Below, in pieces: positions 37,601-50,306 of a stretch of 64,000 nt of DNA (the first letter of the stretch is position 1; every line of letters starts with the position of its first letter). The position numbers and the translations under genes are program-made. Below the pieces are notes generated by a model. That model saw only the letters and a list, made by a program, of their open reading frames with translations, made no database searches and was not told where the DNA came from. The DNA comes from Rhizophlyctis rosea (taxonomy: Eukaryota > Chytridiomycota > Chytridiomycetes > Rhizophlyctidales > Rhizophlyctidaceae). Location: NCBI GenBank assembly GCA_027596075.1, contig JADGJC010000154.1, positions 8,725-72,724 of the forward strand. The letters are read 5' to 3'.

Positions 37601-37852
37601 GCAGGTGGGCTGGACGCAACGCGGTGGGCCACGGGGAATCAGAGTGGGGAGATTGAGAGGATGGGGAGACGGTTGAGTTATACGGGGTATGAGGGGCGGA
37701 CGTCGAGTCCTGTTGGTGCGGGGCAGCAGCCGGTGCTTGGTGCGGGGACGGTTGGAGGGGTGAAGAAGAGTGCTAGTCAGGAGTTTAGGGGGTTGACGGC
37801 GCCGTTGAGGAGTGCGGCGGGGAAGGCGAGGGATAGTAAACCTGTACAATAG
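28662..37852 (+). CDS. Kinase-like / AAA-STAND ATPase / GAF / cyclic-nucleotide phosphodiesterase fusion
   Basis: Fourteen exons join in phase to 2,635 residues: 28662-29694, 29888-29929, 30005-30078, 30175-30267, 30366-30780, 30894-31282, 31383-31866, 31959-32995, 33072-33697, 33805-33985, 34074-35731, 35811-36142, 36226-36496, 36580-37852. Residues ~1-450: protein kinase fold (VIHKDINPDN, DFN in place of DFG, SPEQTGRMQRVVDYRTDF). ~490-1000: YGREKEQRQL, P-loop KGTSGTGKSS, VMYIDNMQ. ~1000-1590: helical repeats. ~1594-1764: GAF (TTMLKVSQSISNDTNLE, GVVYLEND). ~1936-2260: class I PDE with every metal-site motif (HNSTHAADV, HDVDHPG, CADLNNP). A ~375-residue disordered tail follows. The sensor half is that of group X hybrid histidine kinases; the output is predicted cAMP/cGMP hydrolysis. 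Confidence 0.93.
30268..30365 (+). other. GC-AG intron in the fusion gene
   Basis: The junction of exons 4 and 5 uses donor AAG|GCAAGG. Only this site keeps the kinase frame (HIILK joined to LTAKTPDERYQSA). Every other intron of the gene uses GT. Confidence 0.8.
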
Positions 37853-40800
37853 CATTTTTGTGGGTGTTTCGTTATTTCTTTTGTTTTACTTTTTTGAGGG
37901 GGTTTTGCAACTTATTGTATTGGCGAATGTCTCCCAATGGGGAAGCATTGCCGAGTTGGGACGGGGATATGGGTTAGTAGAGTCTTAATCCGACGTGTTT
38001 GTTCGTAGAGATATGCTATTTGACTTTGAGATGCGTGCGTCTGTGTTTTTTCTCTTTGTATACATCCATATATCTTGACAAAACGGCATTCAATCTAGTT
38101 GATCTTTTGTTTGAGAAGGCCAAATGCTGGAGCTGCGAACCAAAGCGATGTCACAAAAATGATAAATGATACTTTGTTACGGAGTCGGTCAGAAACTCAC
38201 GCGTCAACATGAGCTGACCCAAAGTCATACCTTTGGACATTGGAACTGGATGTAGTAATATTCATCGCATCTTGGCGGTCGAGGTGTATTCTACAATTTC
38301 TCGTCATCTCACTTGCAAGTCTCACTTTATCCTGTGTTGACAACAGAGGGAGGTAGCGTATGAGTAAATTCCCCGTGCGTCTTGTCACATTGCCCAGGGT
38401 GGAGACCTGGATCCTGAACACCACCTGTTTCAGCTGGTGGTGATAGCTCTGCAACTTCGGCGCCATTGACTTGGGCGTGAGAAAAGAGACAACTCATCCC
38501 ATTTTCACAAACATCTGAAAGCGCAACATGCCGAAATGCTGCTTTGACATGGTTTATGATGATGATTAATCGGTTATTACATCAATTTGCGGGGATCGAG
38601 TCATTTGTCAGTTCTGCATTACCTCAAAAGAAACCATCAGGTGACGCAAGGGACTTTTGAGGTAACCGGTATGATACTATCGCCTTGTCAGGCACGAACT
38701 GGCAGAGTGATAGAGCTCATCAACGTTTCGGATGAAGTGCTGTAACTTCTGTTTCTCAACACCAGAAAGGCAGGCAATAAAGTCAGTCTGCTTATTCGCA
38801 AAACATCGTCGCTAATGTCACGGACTTAAACATATGATGATAAGCATTCGCCCTTCTCCAGCCTGTAACATACTGAATTGCTACATTTTCTTTCGTGACG
38901 GGTGATGGCTGGCGAAAGGTTAGCTGTAGAGATAAAATGAAGGTGTCCCCAATGTCTGGAGCCTCTTGATCCATTTGAACTTGAGTACCTTTGCGACAAG
39001 TTTGTCGAGTCGGCACAGCCTTCAGTCATGGAGAATGACTGTGACATATTCTTCAATGTGACGGCTGCATTGACCTTGAATCGACGTTTCCACTTCGGGG
39101 GGTTCCTTTTTCCAACAGTTCAACTCTCCAAATGACTGTATTCAAGCAACATAAGGGCGGTTTGAAACTCTAGAGATCGATGAGTATTGACAATGGCGAT
39201 TGTCGAAAGAGTGAAGGCGCCATCTGATGTATGAGGAAAAGGAAGGTGGACCGCTACACGCATGACCGATGCACATGAGAGGTCGGTCGACTAGCTCCGC
39301 TGGAAGTTTGCCTAATGGAATACGTCTAACTACTCGCAACCTCAAGCGATCATTCTCTGTAGTAGGAGATTCCTAGTGCTTGTGAGAGCCCATGTAACAA
39401 TGGTAATCTGCGGTTTCTCGCACGAAACACTGCGTTTGACAAAGAGCTACAAGTCGCGACCATAACGAGTACCACACACAAGCGTACTTGCCCAGCGGGT
39501 CGCCTGAACGGATCGCTGCTTCCCTTCGCTCAGAAGGTACTGAAAATCAACAGTATGATTCTCAATGCTATAGAACCAGTAATTCCATTGAAGCTCAAGG
39601 GTGAAATCCTTCCCGAGCGAGGTTTCTCCGACTTCCAACAGCACTTTGAGTGGCCAACCTTTTTGCATCCGCCTCATCTAAGTACATTTTTCACAAATGT
39701 CAGACGATGTCCAATATCACACTTACTTTGATCCATCGCATTGCCACATGCGCACAAAGGGACACGACTGAGCATGTGGCAAGGAACATCAACCGTGAGC
39801 TGGGTGATGTACTCTCTTATTACTGACGTATCGCTTTTTTTGACTGCTGCAACTCATAATTGGCTCAATGAAAAGTGTGCTCATGGAGACAACAGTCTCA
39901 TTTTTCCAGCGGGCGTACGCTTCAACCGCCCAACGATTGCCAATGAGCAACACAGCGGGACGGGCAACGCATGACGATGCGATAAACTTGTTTCAATTCA
40001 AGTCTGCGCCGATAAGTCAAGAAGTTCTTTTTTTCTGATTTTCCCGCCGCTCAATGTCCACCACCATCCCTGCATAAAGTGCATAAAGCTAAAAACTGAT
40101 TTGCGCGGCCTTCAACTACAACGATTTGCCAAATCTTTATATTCTCTGATGAAGGTTATCTCCAACCCGTGCATGACGACGTGGATATTGAGCAGTGTAG
40201 TAAAACCTTGGAAGACTTTGAAGTGCGATGTGCAAAGGAAGTGACCACCTTGCACAGCCTTAAAGGATATCGAAGAAGAATCTGGTCAGCCGTCAATATC
40301 GAAAGTCCGCGGCCGTCGTTGCTCGAATGACCGCAAATGTGGAAAGACATGATGACCTTGGAGATTGTTCTTGAGGAGCCACTCAAGAACCAGAGACCAG
40401 CTTTCATCTGTAACAATTCATGCGAAAAAGGCACGTAAAGTATCTCACACGGGAAATCATCATCTGTCTTGAACGAGGTTGTTCAACCAAGATGCAGGTG
40501 GCATGTGGAATAGCAAGCTACAGCGATATGAGCATATCATCCGGCAGTCATTGTACAGCACAACACATTGCCACGTAGCGTCAGGGAGAAAAGGAAAAAA
40601 AGGCAAAAGTCACCGAGACAAGCCCCCAGCTGTGCTCCCCGCGGTCTCGCCGCCAAAAAACACAGCATTTCCTTGTTCCAGGATATTCAGGCTCAGCAAT
40701 ATTCAAAATAGACCCACTTTCATTTTCGAGCAAAGAACAGAAGAAAAAGGGGAGGGGCGACATCAAACGTTAGACTCCGCCGATCCCCGGATGCCAGCGG

Positions 40801-41289
40801 CCACTCAGCAGAAATCATTCGAAAGCCTCAGGCCTTTGCAGTATATTTGATGAAGTGTCATAGTGTAAAGTCGGAATGATACGCTTCATTCTCAGCGATC
40901 TATCAGATTGAAATCAGATATATCTGTTCAACCACAACCAGCCTTTTCAGAGAACTTTGGAAAAAAAAGGAAACGAACTTCAGGAGCTGGTCCGATGTGG
41001 ATTTTGGCACTTTTCGCATGCCCACCCTACTCAAACGACATCATTTGACTCTCAGTCCTACCAATGGGTCGCTACCTCTTGCATTCACGGCTCGCGTGGG
41101 ATGGCAATGTCGTGGAATCTGGGGTGAAACCTCGGCTGACAAGAAAAGAAACAGGTCATGATGTCCCCTTCGTTTCAGTCTTCATGTTGAACGTCAATAT
41201 CCGGCGCATGAAAATATAAATTAATCGGTTACATACAGCAAGACTTCATCACATCAAATCACGAACCCCATCCCCTCTCCCCACCAACA
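37853..41289. other. Gene-poor interval
   Basis: About 3.4 kb without a convincing gene. Several minus-strand frames of 70-90 codons (38197-38466, 38792-39016, 39447-39677, 40156-40434) contain amphipathic, protein-like stretches, but none matches a family I know and I could not assemble them. They may be decayed genes or chance. Confidence 0.4.
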
Positions 41290-43572
41290 CTAAGCACCCA
41301 ACCCAACCCTCTTCCCCTGCCGAATCCTCTGCTGCACTGCCCTCCCAACTTCAAACTGCTGCTCCAACTCGCTCGCAACGTTCTTCCCCACGCGGGAATC
41401 AATCGCCGACTTGGCCGTGAACTTTGTGGCGGCGGTCTTGGGGACCGGTAAGGAGGAGGAGGAGGAAGAAGAGGCGGTGGTGGACGGTTTCTTGCCGCCC
41501 ATTAGGCGGAGGAATTTCTGTGTGAAGGGAAGGCGTGAGCTTGGGTGGGTACAGAAGATTTCATGTGGCGTTGCACAGAACGAAAATGGAAAGTGTCAAG
41601 ATATGGAGGGTATGATGATACTTACGTCCTTCCTAGCTTGATCACCCTCAAACTCCGCGGCGCTCCAGTCGTTCCATCCTCCCGCAGCACCACCAGCAGC
41701 GGCAGACTTCCCATCCGTTCCCGCATCAGTGACGACCTCCTTTACCGGGTCGGAGTCCGCAGCCGCAGCAGCAGGAGCCTTCTTCCCGCCCTTACCCTTC
41801 TTCTTCCCCGCACCTTCCTCCTTCTTCTCCTCCTTCTTCTCCTCCACCACAACCCCAGCCTCCTTCCCATTTGTCTCCGTAGCACCAGCACCACTCCTCT
41901 CAGTACCATCCTTAGGTTTCCTCACCCGAGTCTTTTTCTTCTTCTGTCCCTCTCCCTCCCCCTCCCCTTCCTTCCCACCCTCAGCAACCGCCTCCTCCCC
42001 ACCACCAACCTCGTCAACCTTCCGCTTCTGCGCTCCCTTCGTCTTCTCCTCCGTTCCTTCCTTCGCCGCAGCACCAACGGCAGCAACACCCTCGGTCATC
42101 GCCTCACCATCCCTACCCTTGCCCTTCTTCCCTTTCTTACTCTTCTTCCCCGCTCCCGCCTCCCCACCCTCAACTGCAACACCAACACCACCCTCCTCCT
42201 CCGCTTTCCTCTTCTTCCCACCCGCAGCAGCAGCAGACCCATTCTCTTGCTGCGGCTGCTTATCAGCTCCCTTCCCCTTCTTCCCAGCTTTAGGCTTCTC
42301 AACCTGTTGCTCAGCAACGACGGGCGCAGCGTCAGCGGCGGCGGTGTCGGCTTTAGCAACCTCCGTCACCGCCGTAGCAGCACCACCTTTGCTCTTCCGC
42401 TTCTTGTTCTTCTTCTTCCCGTTCTTACCACTCGCTGCGTCGTCAGCGGCCGCATCGGTGGTAGCGGGCGGGGTGGTAGTATCAGCCCCCTCGGCCTCCG
42501 CATCAGCTTCTTCGCCGCGTTTTCGTTTCTTCGCGTCGGGTGCGGGTGCAGCGGTGGTGGTGGTGGTGGTGGGCGCAGTAGTGTGGGCGTCCCGCTGCTT
42601 TTGTTTGCTGCGGGTTACGGCGGGAGATGCGGCGGGGAGGGGAGTCTTTTTGAGGGTTTGGGCAGTTTGGTCGGTGGGTGCGGGGGGTTGTTCTGAGGTG
42701 GTGGGGGGCGTGTCGTCGGCGGCAGCGGTGGACGCATCAGCGACGTCTTTCTTGCCTTTACCTCTGAGGCGCTTCTTCTTTGAGGGTTTTGCGGGTGTTG
42801 TTTTGGTTTTTGGAGTGGAGGTGGAGGGTTGAGGTTCTTCCGCAACGGGAACAACTTCAGGTTGGGACTTTTCCACTTCGGGAACGGGTTTAGACGCTTC
42901 CGGGGTTGGGGCGTCCACCATCGGTGCGGTGTCGAGTGTTTCGTCCGAAGTTTTGGTGGTCCCAGAAGCAGGAGCAGCATCACCCGCTGCAGCAGCCTGC
43001 TCAAGGGCAGCCTTCTCGAGGGCAAGCTTTTTTGCTCTTGCGTTCTTTCCTCCTCTGCTCCGGGCAGGCTTTGTGGGTGGTAAGGTCTCCCCCTTCTCAG
43101 CAGCAGCAATCCTCTCCTTCTTCTTCTGCACTTTCTTCTCTTCATGCATTCTGTTGAGCTGACGCGAGTGGGCATTTGGAGTTTGAGTTTCGCGGGTGAC
43201 CATTTTTGGGCGGTCTGTGACGGCTGGTGGGTCGGTTGCGGTGCTGGTGGAGGGAGTAGGCGCGACTGGTGACTTTGAAGGGGTAGCAGACTCGGGTGCT
43301 GGTTGTGAGTCGGTAGCGGGAACAGCGGTCTTCCTTGCCGCCTTTTTGACCGCGTTCTTTCCCTTTCCTTTTGTGGTTGGTTCTGGTGCGTCGTCTGTAG
43401 GTCCAGCGGTAGGGTGAGTTCCGATGGGGGCCGATTCCACAGGGTTGGTAGTGGGTGCGTCCTGGGTGTCGAACTCCGTTGCGGCGGCCGTGGTTTCAGT
43501 GTCAGTTGGAGTGTGAGCCACTTCGGTGGTCTTCTCCCCACCCCCGGGCGACTTTCCCTTCTTCCTTGCCAT
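41290..43572 (-). CDS. Lys/Ala-rich protein with C-terminal SMAP domain (KNOP1-like)
   Basis: Two exons join in phase: 43572-41626 and 41517-41290 (724 residues). Most of the protein is low complexity: Ala/Thr/Pro stretches alternating with basic runs such as KKRKRGE and KNGKKKNKKRKSK that look like nuclear or nucleolar localisation signals. The only conserved part spans the splice junction (residues ~632-660): GWNDWSAAEFEGD then KFLRLMGGKK, the SMAP (small acidic protein-like) signature. This signature ends animal KNOP1, a lysine-rich nucleolar protein, and plant and fungal relatives. A nucleolar role is inferred from that and the composition. The start is the first ATG of the frame, 65 bases from an inverted repeat in the promoter. 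Confidence 0.82.
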
Positions 43573-43636
43573 TTTGTGGGTGGGTATGCGTGGGTTTCAG
43601 TGCAAAGAGAGATACCTATATGAGCGGTATATACCT

Positions 43637-43656
43637 ACTATACGATTGTGTATAGT
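43637..43656. promoter_or_regulatory. Perfect 7-bp inverted repeat upstream of the SMAP gene
   Basis: ACTATAC and GTATAGT separated by six bases, 65-84 bases before the SMAP-protein ATG. A TATATA sequence lies between it and the gene (about 43628-43633). It could be a dimeric factor site. Assignment rests on symmetry and position only. Confidence 0.4.
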
Positions 43657-46600
43657 ATCGTGATCTGTATCTACGGATGGACTCGGATGACTCTGCAATG
43701 TCTACATCGCAGTCAGACCGTCCGGACAAAAAGAAAACAGCTGGGTGGCGTGTGGCTGGATTCCACTCAGTCGCGTTAATGTCCGGCCACAAAGACCCTG
43801 ATCCCAAGTGAACCCAAACAAGTGGTGTCCTAAGAAAAGAGAGTTAAAAAGTGAAAAGGGCCATTCCGTCATGTGGGACTAGTGTATGGGTGAGTGCATT
43901 ACTTGCATACGGACACAGCCGTGATACTGTACACGCTTGTGCGTATATCGATACTTGCCACGCTCACTGACCCGATGGAGGAGACAGAAGCTCGGTTAGG
44001 ATGCCATGACCTTCCTGTCCATAAACACTGATCATAGATTTCGTACAGGCTACAAACCTGTCCATACGCATCATCCCCGGGAGGGGCTCTGATCCTCTTT
44101 GGGCATCTTGAAGAAGTTGAGTTCGGATTGCTCAAGTCCATCGCCTCCACCCAAAAGGACTTGAAAAAAAAAGATCTCTCCCGGATGGTTAGCGCTGCTG
44201 CGCGGTTCAATGCCTCACTTCAGTCACCGACTCAGGAACATGCCCGGAATTGATATAGGTGCGGATGGGTTTGTTATTTTTGCGTACCGGTAAATTGAGA
44301 AAATACACCAAAGACATGCGCGGCGAACGAAGTACCAGTCTGGGAAGACTGGGAAGGGAATGGTTTTCGGGAACACAGGTCTTGAAATGAAAGCCTACAT
44401 GAGTTACGTTGCATCGAATCTGATACTAGTCGAGGCAGGGTGAACGTACGTTATCACCACAGAGATGCGTCAACAAGGGGTTATCTCCTGTCGCAATATT
44501 CCGCTATCCTCTGCCTCTCGCACGCGCCACTGTCAAACCGCGCGGATTCAGTTGTCAGGGTATCACCCTTACCTCGTCGTTCCCTTTTTACACAATTCAA
44601 GACATTGACAAATATAACAAATCATGATAATTCTCGCCATCACCGCAAAAAAGTTAAGATCTTAATTGTCTGGAACACCAATGCACAGATGCCTATTGCA
44701 CTCATAAATCTTTATTTGATACTCCAGCTCCTGAAAATGCCAGCGTGGCATACAATTCATTCTTGGCCATGATATCCTGCTAGTTATCATCAGTACCGTC
44801 ATGTCATTATGTCCACCACCAGGGCAGCAGGCGTCCGAATGCCCTATGGCATAAGCAGATCATCTGACAATTCCCGACCGAAAAGAACATCCGGGCACTT
44901 CAAACTACCACTCAGTACAAGATGCGCATGCGATTTTGGACACAACAAGGAGTCTCATTTGATTTTTCTGAGGAACCTGTATCCAAAGCAAGTCGACTTA
45001 CCATGACAGTTCCTCTGGAGCATCACTGCCCTGAATGGGTTCCGAGCTCACTTCGCTTCTTTTGTTTTTTTTTGCATGGGCCCAAGGGTTGTGCCCAATC
45101 GCCGTTACCTTCATACAGTCGTGTTTCCATCGACGGCAGAAATTGACCGCCCTTTGATCTTGCTACTTTTGTATTCGTCATGGTATGCGCCAGATTGGCG
45201 GTGGATGAGCACTCACGGGTGCGCAGAGAAGGAATCTTCTATACTACTCCGAGGGTTTGAGTCTCGTTGGCAGTTGATCATCTCGCATGCAAAATTTTGC
45301 AACATATGCAGAGCATAGCGAGTGGCAGTGGTCGCGCAATAAGGAGGCAGGGGCTCGATCCGTAGCAATTCATGGTCACTGGACGAACTTGAGCCAGGAA
45401 CTCGGCATTTTCGAACGCCGACTCGTGATTGATGCATATCTCAGCCATCTGAATGAGCATTAGTAAGATCCTCTTGGAGATGGCAAAAGCCCGGTACATC
45501 GGCCAAAAATTCCGGAGATCTCGCATTGCCAAGTCGGACAAGCTGAAAGGACAACTGCTCAGTCAGTTGCACACTGTTCATTTTCTTGTGATCACGTCCC
45601 ACGTTTGTTTCTGCTCAGCGCGCTATCAAAGGGAAGGGAAGAGCGCACTGAGTGATTGTACCATCACTGGCGCCAAAAGAAAAGTAAATGGTGCTGGAGC
45701 CAGTCGTCATTGGTGCCACGAGAGTCAAGATCATGTGCGTCCAATCCAGTATTTTGATATGAACAGCCAAGTCTTGAGGATACACATCCGGTCGTGGGGT
45801 GGTTCAATAGATGTCCAACTGTTCCAGAAAAGAGGGACTGTCAGAATAAGAGAGAGTCGCGATTCTCCATCATCACGTTGCCGCGCAGATGGCAAGTATG
45901 CCGTTCGGATGATATTCTTGACATTGTCTGTCCAAAGGGATCCAACTGCTTGGCCCGATCCAGAGAGGAGAATTGCACCTCTCATCAAATGCGGCCACTG
46001 ATGAAGAAGTATACAATCAGATAGAGCACAAATGTCGGCGGTGCTAATGGGCAGGGGAAGGTATGACTATTATCTGCCATAGGCGGTCGACGTGTATGGA
46101 AATGCTTTTTTTATCATTTGCGGGTATGTTGGTAGAAAATCGATAGTTGGAGAAGGAGCATTCATTCCTCATGGATATAGTGCGCATGGGTCCACATAAT
46201 CAAAAGCGGGATTTGTGGGATCAATTTGCTGCGGGAGAGGAAATGTTACAAACATCGGAGCGGATGTAGTCGGGGTTGCTCCTCCATAGTTACTATAGTT
46301 TGCCACCATTGCTCCTGAAAATCGGGGTTTCGCACGTCGCCAAAGCGGTGTGAGATCATGGTTGAGACCAAAAAGCTTCCAAATGACCAACCTGTCTATT
46401 TCACTCCAGGTTGCTTCACCTGAGAGGTTCGATCGTGCAGTTTTTTTTGTTTTTTTTTCTTTCGGATCAAGATGGCGATTTGGGAATGGAAAGTGCATCC
46501 CCGTCAATTTGCTTACGTAACCGACTGCGCAGTGCGTGACCGCGCCACCGACTCACAACCATTAACAAAGTGCACACCTGCACAGTCATTCCAAAAAGAA

Positions 46601-48363
46601 ATTGGAACTCTTGGATGCAAGCGACATAGGTAGCACATCAGAATCAATGATCCCGAGATGTACAAATGTGATTTCAATATGAATAATTTGTTATTCGATA
46701 AACAAGTCTCTGAAGGCCAACATCTAACAGATATCCAGCACAAGATATGCGCTTAGGCATCCTGAATGGGAGCAGCTTGGTGGGATACGGTCAGCTAATT
46801 TTCAGAAAACCCTGACAGTGAGGAGGCAAATCTCAGCTGGAATTGAAACTATGGTCTTCTTCACAGTTCTTTTTGCCTGAGCACGGGAGGTTTCATTGCT
46901 GATCACTGAACAAGTCATAGTACAAAGCAGATTGGCTCGTCGTCCATCCCCAATGCATTTGCACTGCCCGAAGTGCGGACAGCAATGCATGATCGCTGTG
47001 CCGTTCATGGGTAAACCTCTGCAAGGCTCGAAAACTTCATTGGCATACCATTCAGTACTGCACAAAAAAGGATGCGAGAGTCCGATTCGCATTTGGAAGT
47101 AAGCCAGACATACTTGTCATATGTGCGGATCCTGACATTGGGTCTTGACGCCGGTTGTCTGGTTGGATAAACACGCAGCAGTCATTTCCAGGTTCTTGAA
47201 TTTTCCGGCGCGGCCTTCCATTCAGGGAAGACTTTAATCGAGTCATGTACGAGGCGACCCTGATTCACTCGCTGTCGTGATGCGGAAACATGCGAGCACA
47301 GTGAGCACGTGCGAGCAACCCCTTGAAGTTCACGCACACAGGCAAAAAAGGTGGGCAGGACTTGTTGATAGGCCAATACGGCTGTAGGGATCAAGCTTTC
47401 CTTACAAGAGCCAGCAGTAGGATAAGCACTCTCGCTCGATTGTCTATCACCTGAACAAGATCCAGTCCCACCCTCTCGGCAAGAGGTAAGATGCGTGCGA
47501 GAAACAGGATTAATATCAGCAAATCACGATGAGATCAAGGATTGATGAAGAAGCTCCTTATATTGTCTGAATCCATTAAGCCGGATTGTATGCTTGACAA
47601 ACTCGCCAAATAGCCGTGGCTGACCGTACACGGCATCGAACGACCATTTCGGCACGCCCCTGTGATGCTTGGATTTAATGACGGTTTTGAGACAAAGGTC
47701 ATAGCATGGTCGATTCAAATTTCTAAGCTATTCCATCGATATTTGTGGGTATATTATTCGACAGTTTTGTTTATCAGCGTCGCGTGATGACTCGCTACCA
47801 ATCTCGACTCCCATGCTGCCATGACCTGTGCCCCTCCAACTTTTTTGCGTCGAAGAACGGTGTGCTCTCAATGGAACTGATCAAATATTTGGCCGTTTTA
47901 AACTTGACAAAAATGAAAAAAACCCAAACACAAGTATTTGTAAACGGCATCGAGATTCAAGATGAACTTTGTTAGTTCTAATGTAACACATATGGTCTGA
48001 CAAGCATGGTTCATCACTGAATCGTCAGTGGCACAGTGAAGGGATCCCACCAAGAAGAAAAAAGTACCGTGATGGCCGACGTTTGCTATCGTCATTTTCC
48101 CACTGGCAAGCCCCCTTAAATTGCCGTTGCCCCCATACGATGCACAAAATAGTCATTTCACCAAAACCAAGTGGAAGCACAGTTGCTACAACATATCTCT
48201 TTATCATATTACACATTTATCAAGAAAAATACAACATAAACTACCTAGGGTAAAAACCAAATGTATAGAAACTTTCTTACACCTTCCATTCAGACCTTGA
48301 GCGTCACAACGTAACGCCCAGACATATAGACAATTCACCACTTGAAAATCACACCTCCCCCCT
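43657..48363. other. Gene-poor interval
   Basis: About 4.7 kb without a convincing gene. Minus-strand frames at 45731-45988, 45278-45541 and 46169-46507 are the most protein-like. The last ends in a Pro/Tyr-rich tail and could be a terminal exon. No start, splice chain or family could be fixed. No RNA genes or transposon ends are seen. Confidence 0.4.
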
Positions 48364-50306
48364 TCAGAACTTAGCATTAGGTCCCAAAGCACTATTCCCA
48401 GCCTGAGGGTACCAGAACAAGTCCGGGTAAACGCCGCTAACAACACTCCTCTTGCCAATCTTCACAGTCTTGTTAAACGCATTCGCACCCGTCTCGGTGA
48501 TAAAGTCGACGGCCAACCCGGTTTGGTCCAACACGGCGTGAGCGAACCCGTAAGTGTTGGGAAGCTCCTCTCCCGGGGCAGGTTGGAGAGGAGCGCAAGC
48601 GGCGTCGACGTTACCACCGGAGCCGGAGACGATTTGGAGGGTCTGCAACGTCCATAGTCAGCCATACGTTTGTAACGGTACGAACAGATCCACAATTCAT
48701 ACAAACCTTGTTGTTGTTGGTGTACCAGTATCCGAGGGTGTGGTGGTGGCCGTTGATGTAGGCGGTTGGGTTCCATTTGTTGATGACGTTGAGGAGGGAG
48801 GTCATGTTTGCGGAGCTGAGAGGGCGTGTGAGTACTGGGGCTTGACTTGCGAGGCCAAACTTATGGGACTTGAACACCTACCCAGTAACATCAGATCCAC
48901 AAGTGAAAGTAGGGTGGTGACCAACAATGATGACAAAGTCGTCTTGGTTAGCATCCGCAAGAGACTTGTCGATCCACGCAAGTTGCTTCTCCATGGTGTT
49001 GTTGGCAGCAGACCAGCCAAGAGTGGCAAAGTTGGTCTTCATGTCCTTCTTGCCGGCGTAGCCTGTAACAAGATTTCTGTGTAAGGAAGTACAAACAGAT
49101 GGACATTGTACCGATTGCCAACTGACCGTAGAAGAACAAATCGGTTTCAATGAAGATAATAGACGCGTGAGTCTTTGGGCCAACCTTGAGGCGGCGAGTG
49201 TAGAAGTAGGCGGGTTGATCCCAGATGGCGTTGTTGTCTCCGAATTCGAGTTCAGCGGCGTTCGAGCCCGGGACGTACCAGTCGTGGTTGCCTTGGACAA
49301 TCCACCATGGGATGTGGGCTAGGCGGCCGGTGTAGACGTCGGACCAGAGGGTCTGAAGGTTTTTGTGATGTGAGCAAAGTGGCGGGAACGAGATGATGGA
49401 AGTGATGGATTATGCAAGTCTTACCTGGAACTTGACGTCGGAGGAGTTCTTCACACCTTCGTAGTTGTAGATACCGCCTTGGTAGAAGTTGTCGCCGAGA
49501 GATATGACGACCTATTGGTTCATTGATGAGCAAGGAAGTGCGATGAGAATCAACTGTGAAAGTTATTGACGGTGCGCCGCCACAACGCCAGCATCGCAGT
49601 CAGTGCCAATTTGGACCCCCAGCCCGCACTCTATGACGCCCATCCGCTCTCGCGGAGGGCCTCCTTCCCCCCATCTCAACAGTACGCTTTCACACAATAC
49701 ATACATCAGTCTTGTGGTCAGCAGCAACCTTGGCCATCTGGTTAGCGTTGTTCTGCTGGTCTGTAATATCAGCCTGGTTACCCCAGTCACCCAAAAGAAG
49801 GAAGTCGAAACCCTTGGGGAAGTTAGTGGGCTCCTCATTGATCTCAGCGCCGGGAGTGCAGGTGGGTACGGGCTTATCGGCAGTGACAGTGACGGCAGGG
49901 AGGGTGATAGTAACAGCGGGCTCGGTGATGGTGATAGGGGTGGCGGACACGGTGACGGGAGTAGCGGTGACAGTGACAGCGGGCTCAGTGATGGTGATGG
50001 GAGTAGCACTGACGGTGGAGACCTTGGTGTAGGTGGAGGTCTTTGTGGTGGTGGAGACCTTGGTGGTGGTGGAGACCTTAGTGCTGGTCTTGGTGGCCGT
50101 GCACTTGGAGACCGTGGAGGTCTTGGTCTTGGTCACGTACTGTTCAATGGCATGTCAGTGTCCATTGCATCATCACCTGATCATCTGCCTCCAATCTATA
50201 CCTTGATGTCGTGGACGGTGACGTATTTGGCGGAAGAGGGAGCAGCAGCAACCTCGCTGACAAGGGAGCCGGCAGCGGCAATGAGGCAGAGAAGGGACCC
50301 TTTCAT
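48364..50306 (-). CDS. Secreted purple acid phosphatase with repetitive Thr-rich stalk
   Basis: Binuclear-metal phosphomonoesterase expected at the cell surface or outside it. Seven exons join in phase: 50306-50202, 50139-49705, 49511-49425, 49352-49127, 49062-48882, 48815-48707 and 48642-48364 (473 residues). A signal peptide (MKGSLLCLIAAAGSLVSEVAA) is followed by ~100 Thr/Ser/Val residues, first KVSTTTK-type, then ITITEPAV repeats, likely O-glycosylated. The catalytic domain shows all five metal motifs: GDWG, GDNFY (with the Tyr that gives the purple colour), GNHD, VGHH and GHHH. Its single-domain size resembles animal TRAP/ACP5 rather than the larger plant and fungal enzymes. A TATAAAA lies 114 bases upstream of the ATG. 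Confidence 0.92.

Noticed and set aside
41545..42832. Two long plus-strand frames rich in Leu, Ser and Phe
   Set aside because: Antisense shadows of the Lys/Ala-rich SMAP protein, whose low-complexity codons leave the opposite strand open.
44150..44240. tRNA-like phrase GGTTAGCGCTGC...GGTTCAATGCC
   Set aside because: No acceptor stem or anticodon arm can be drawn around it.
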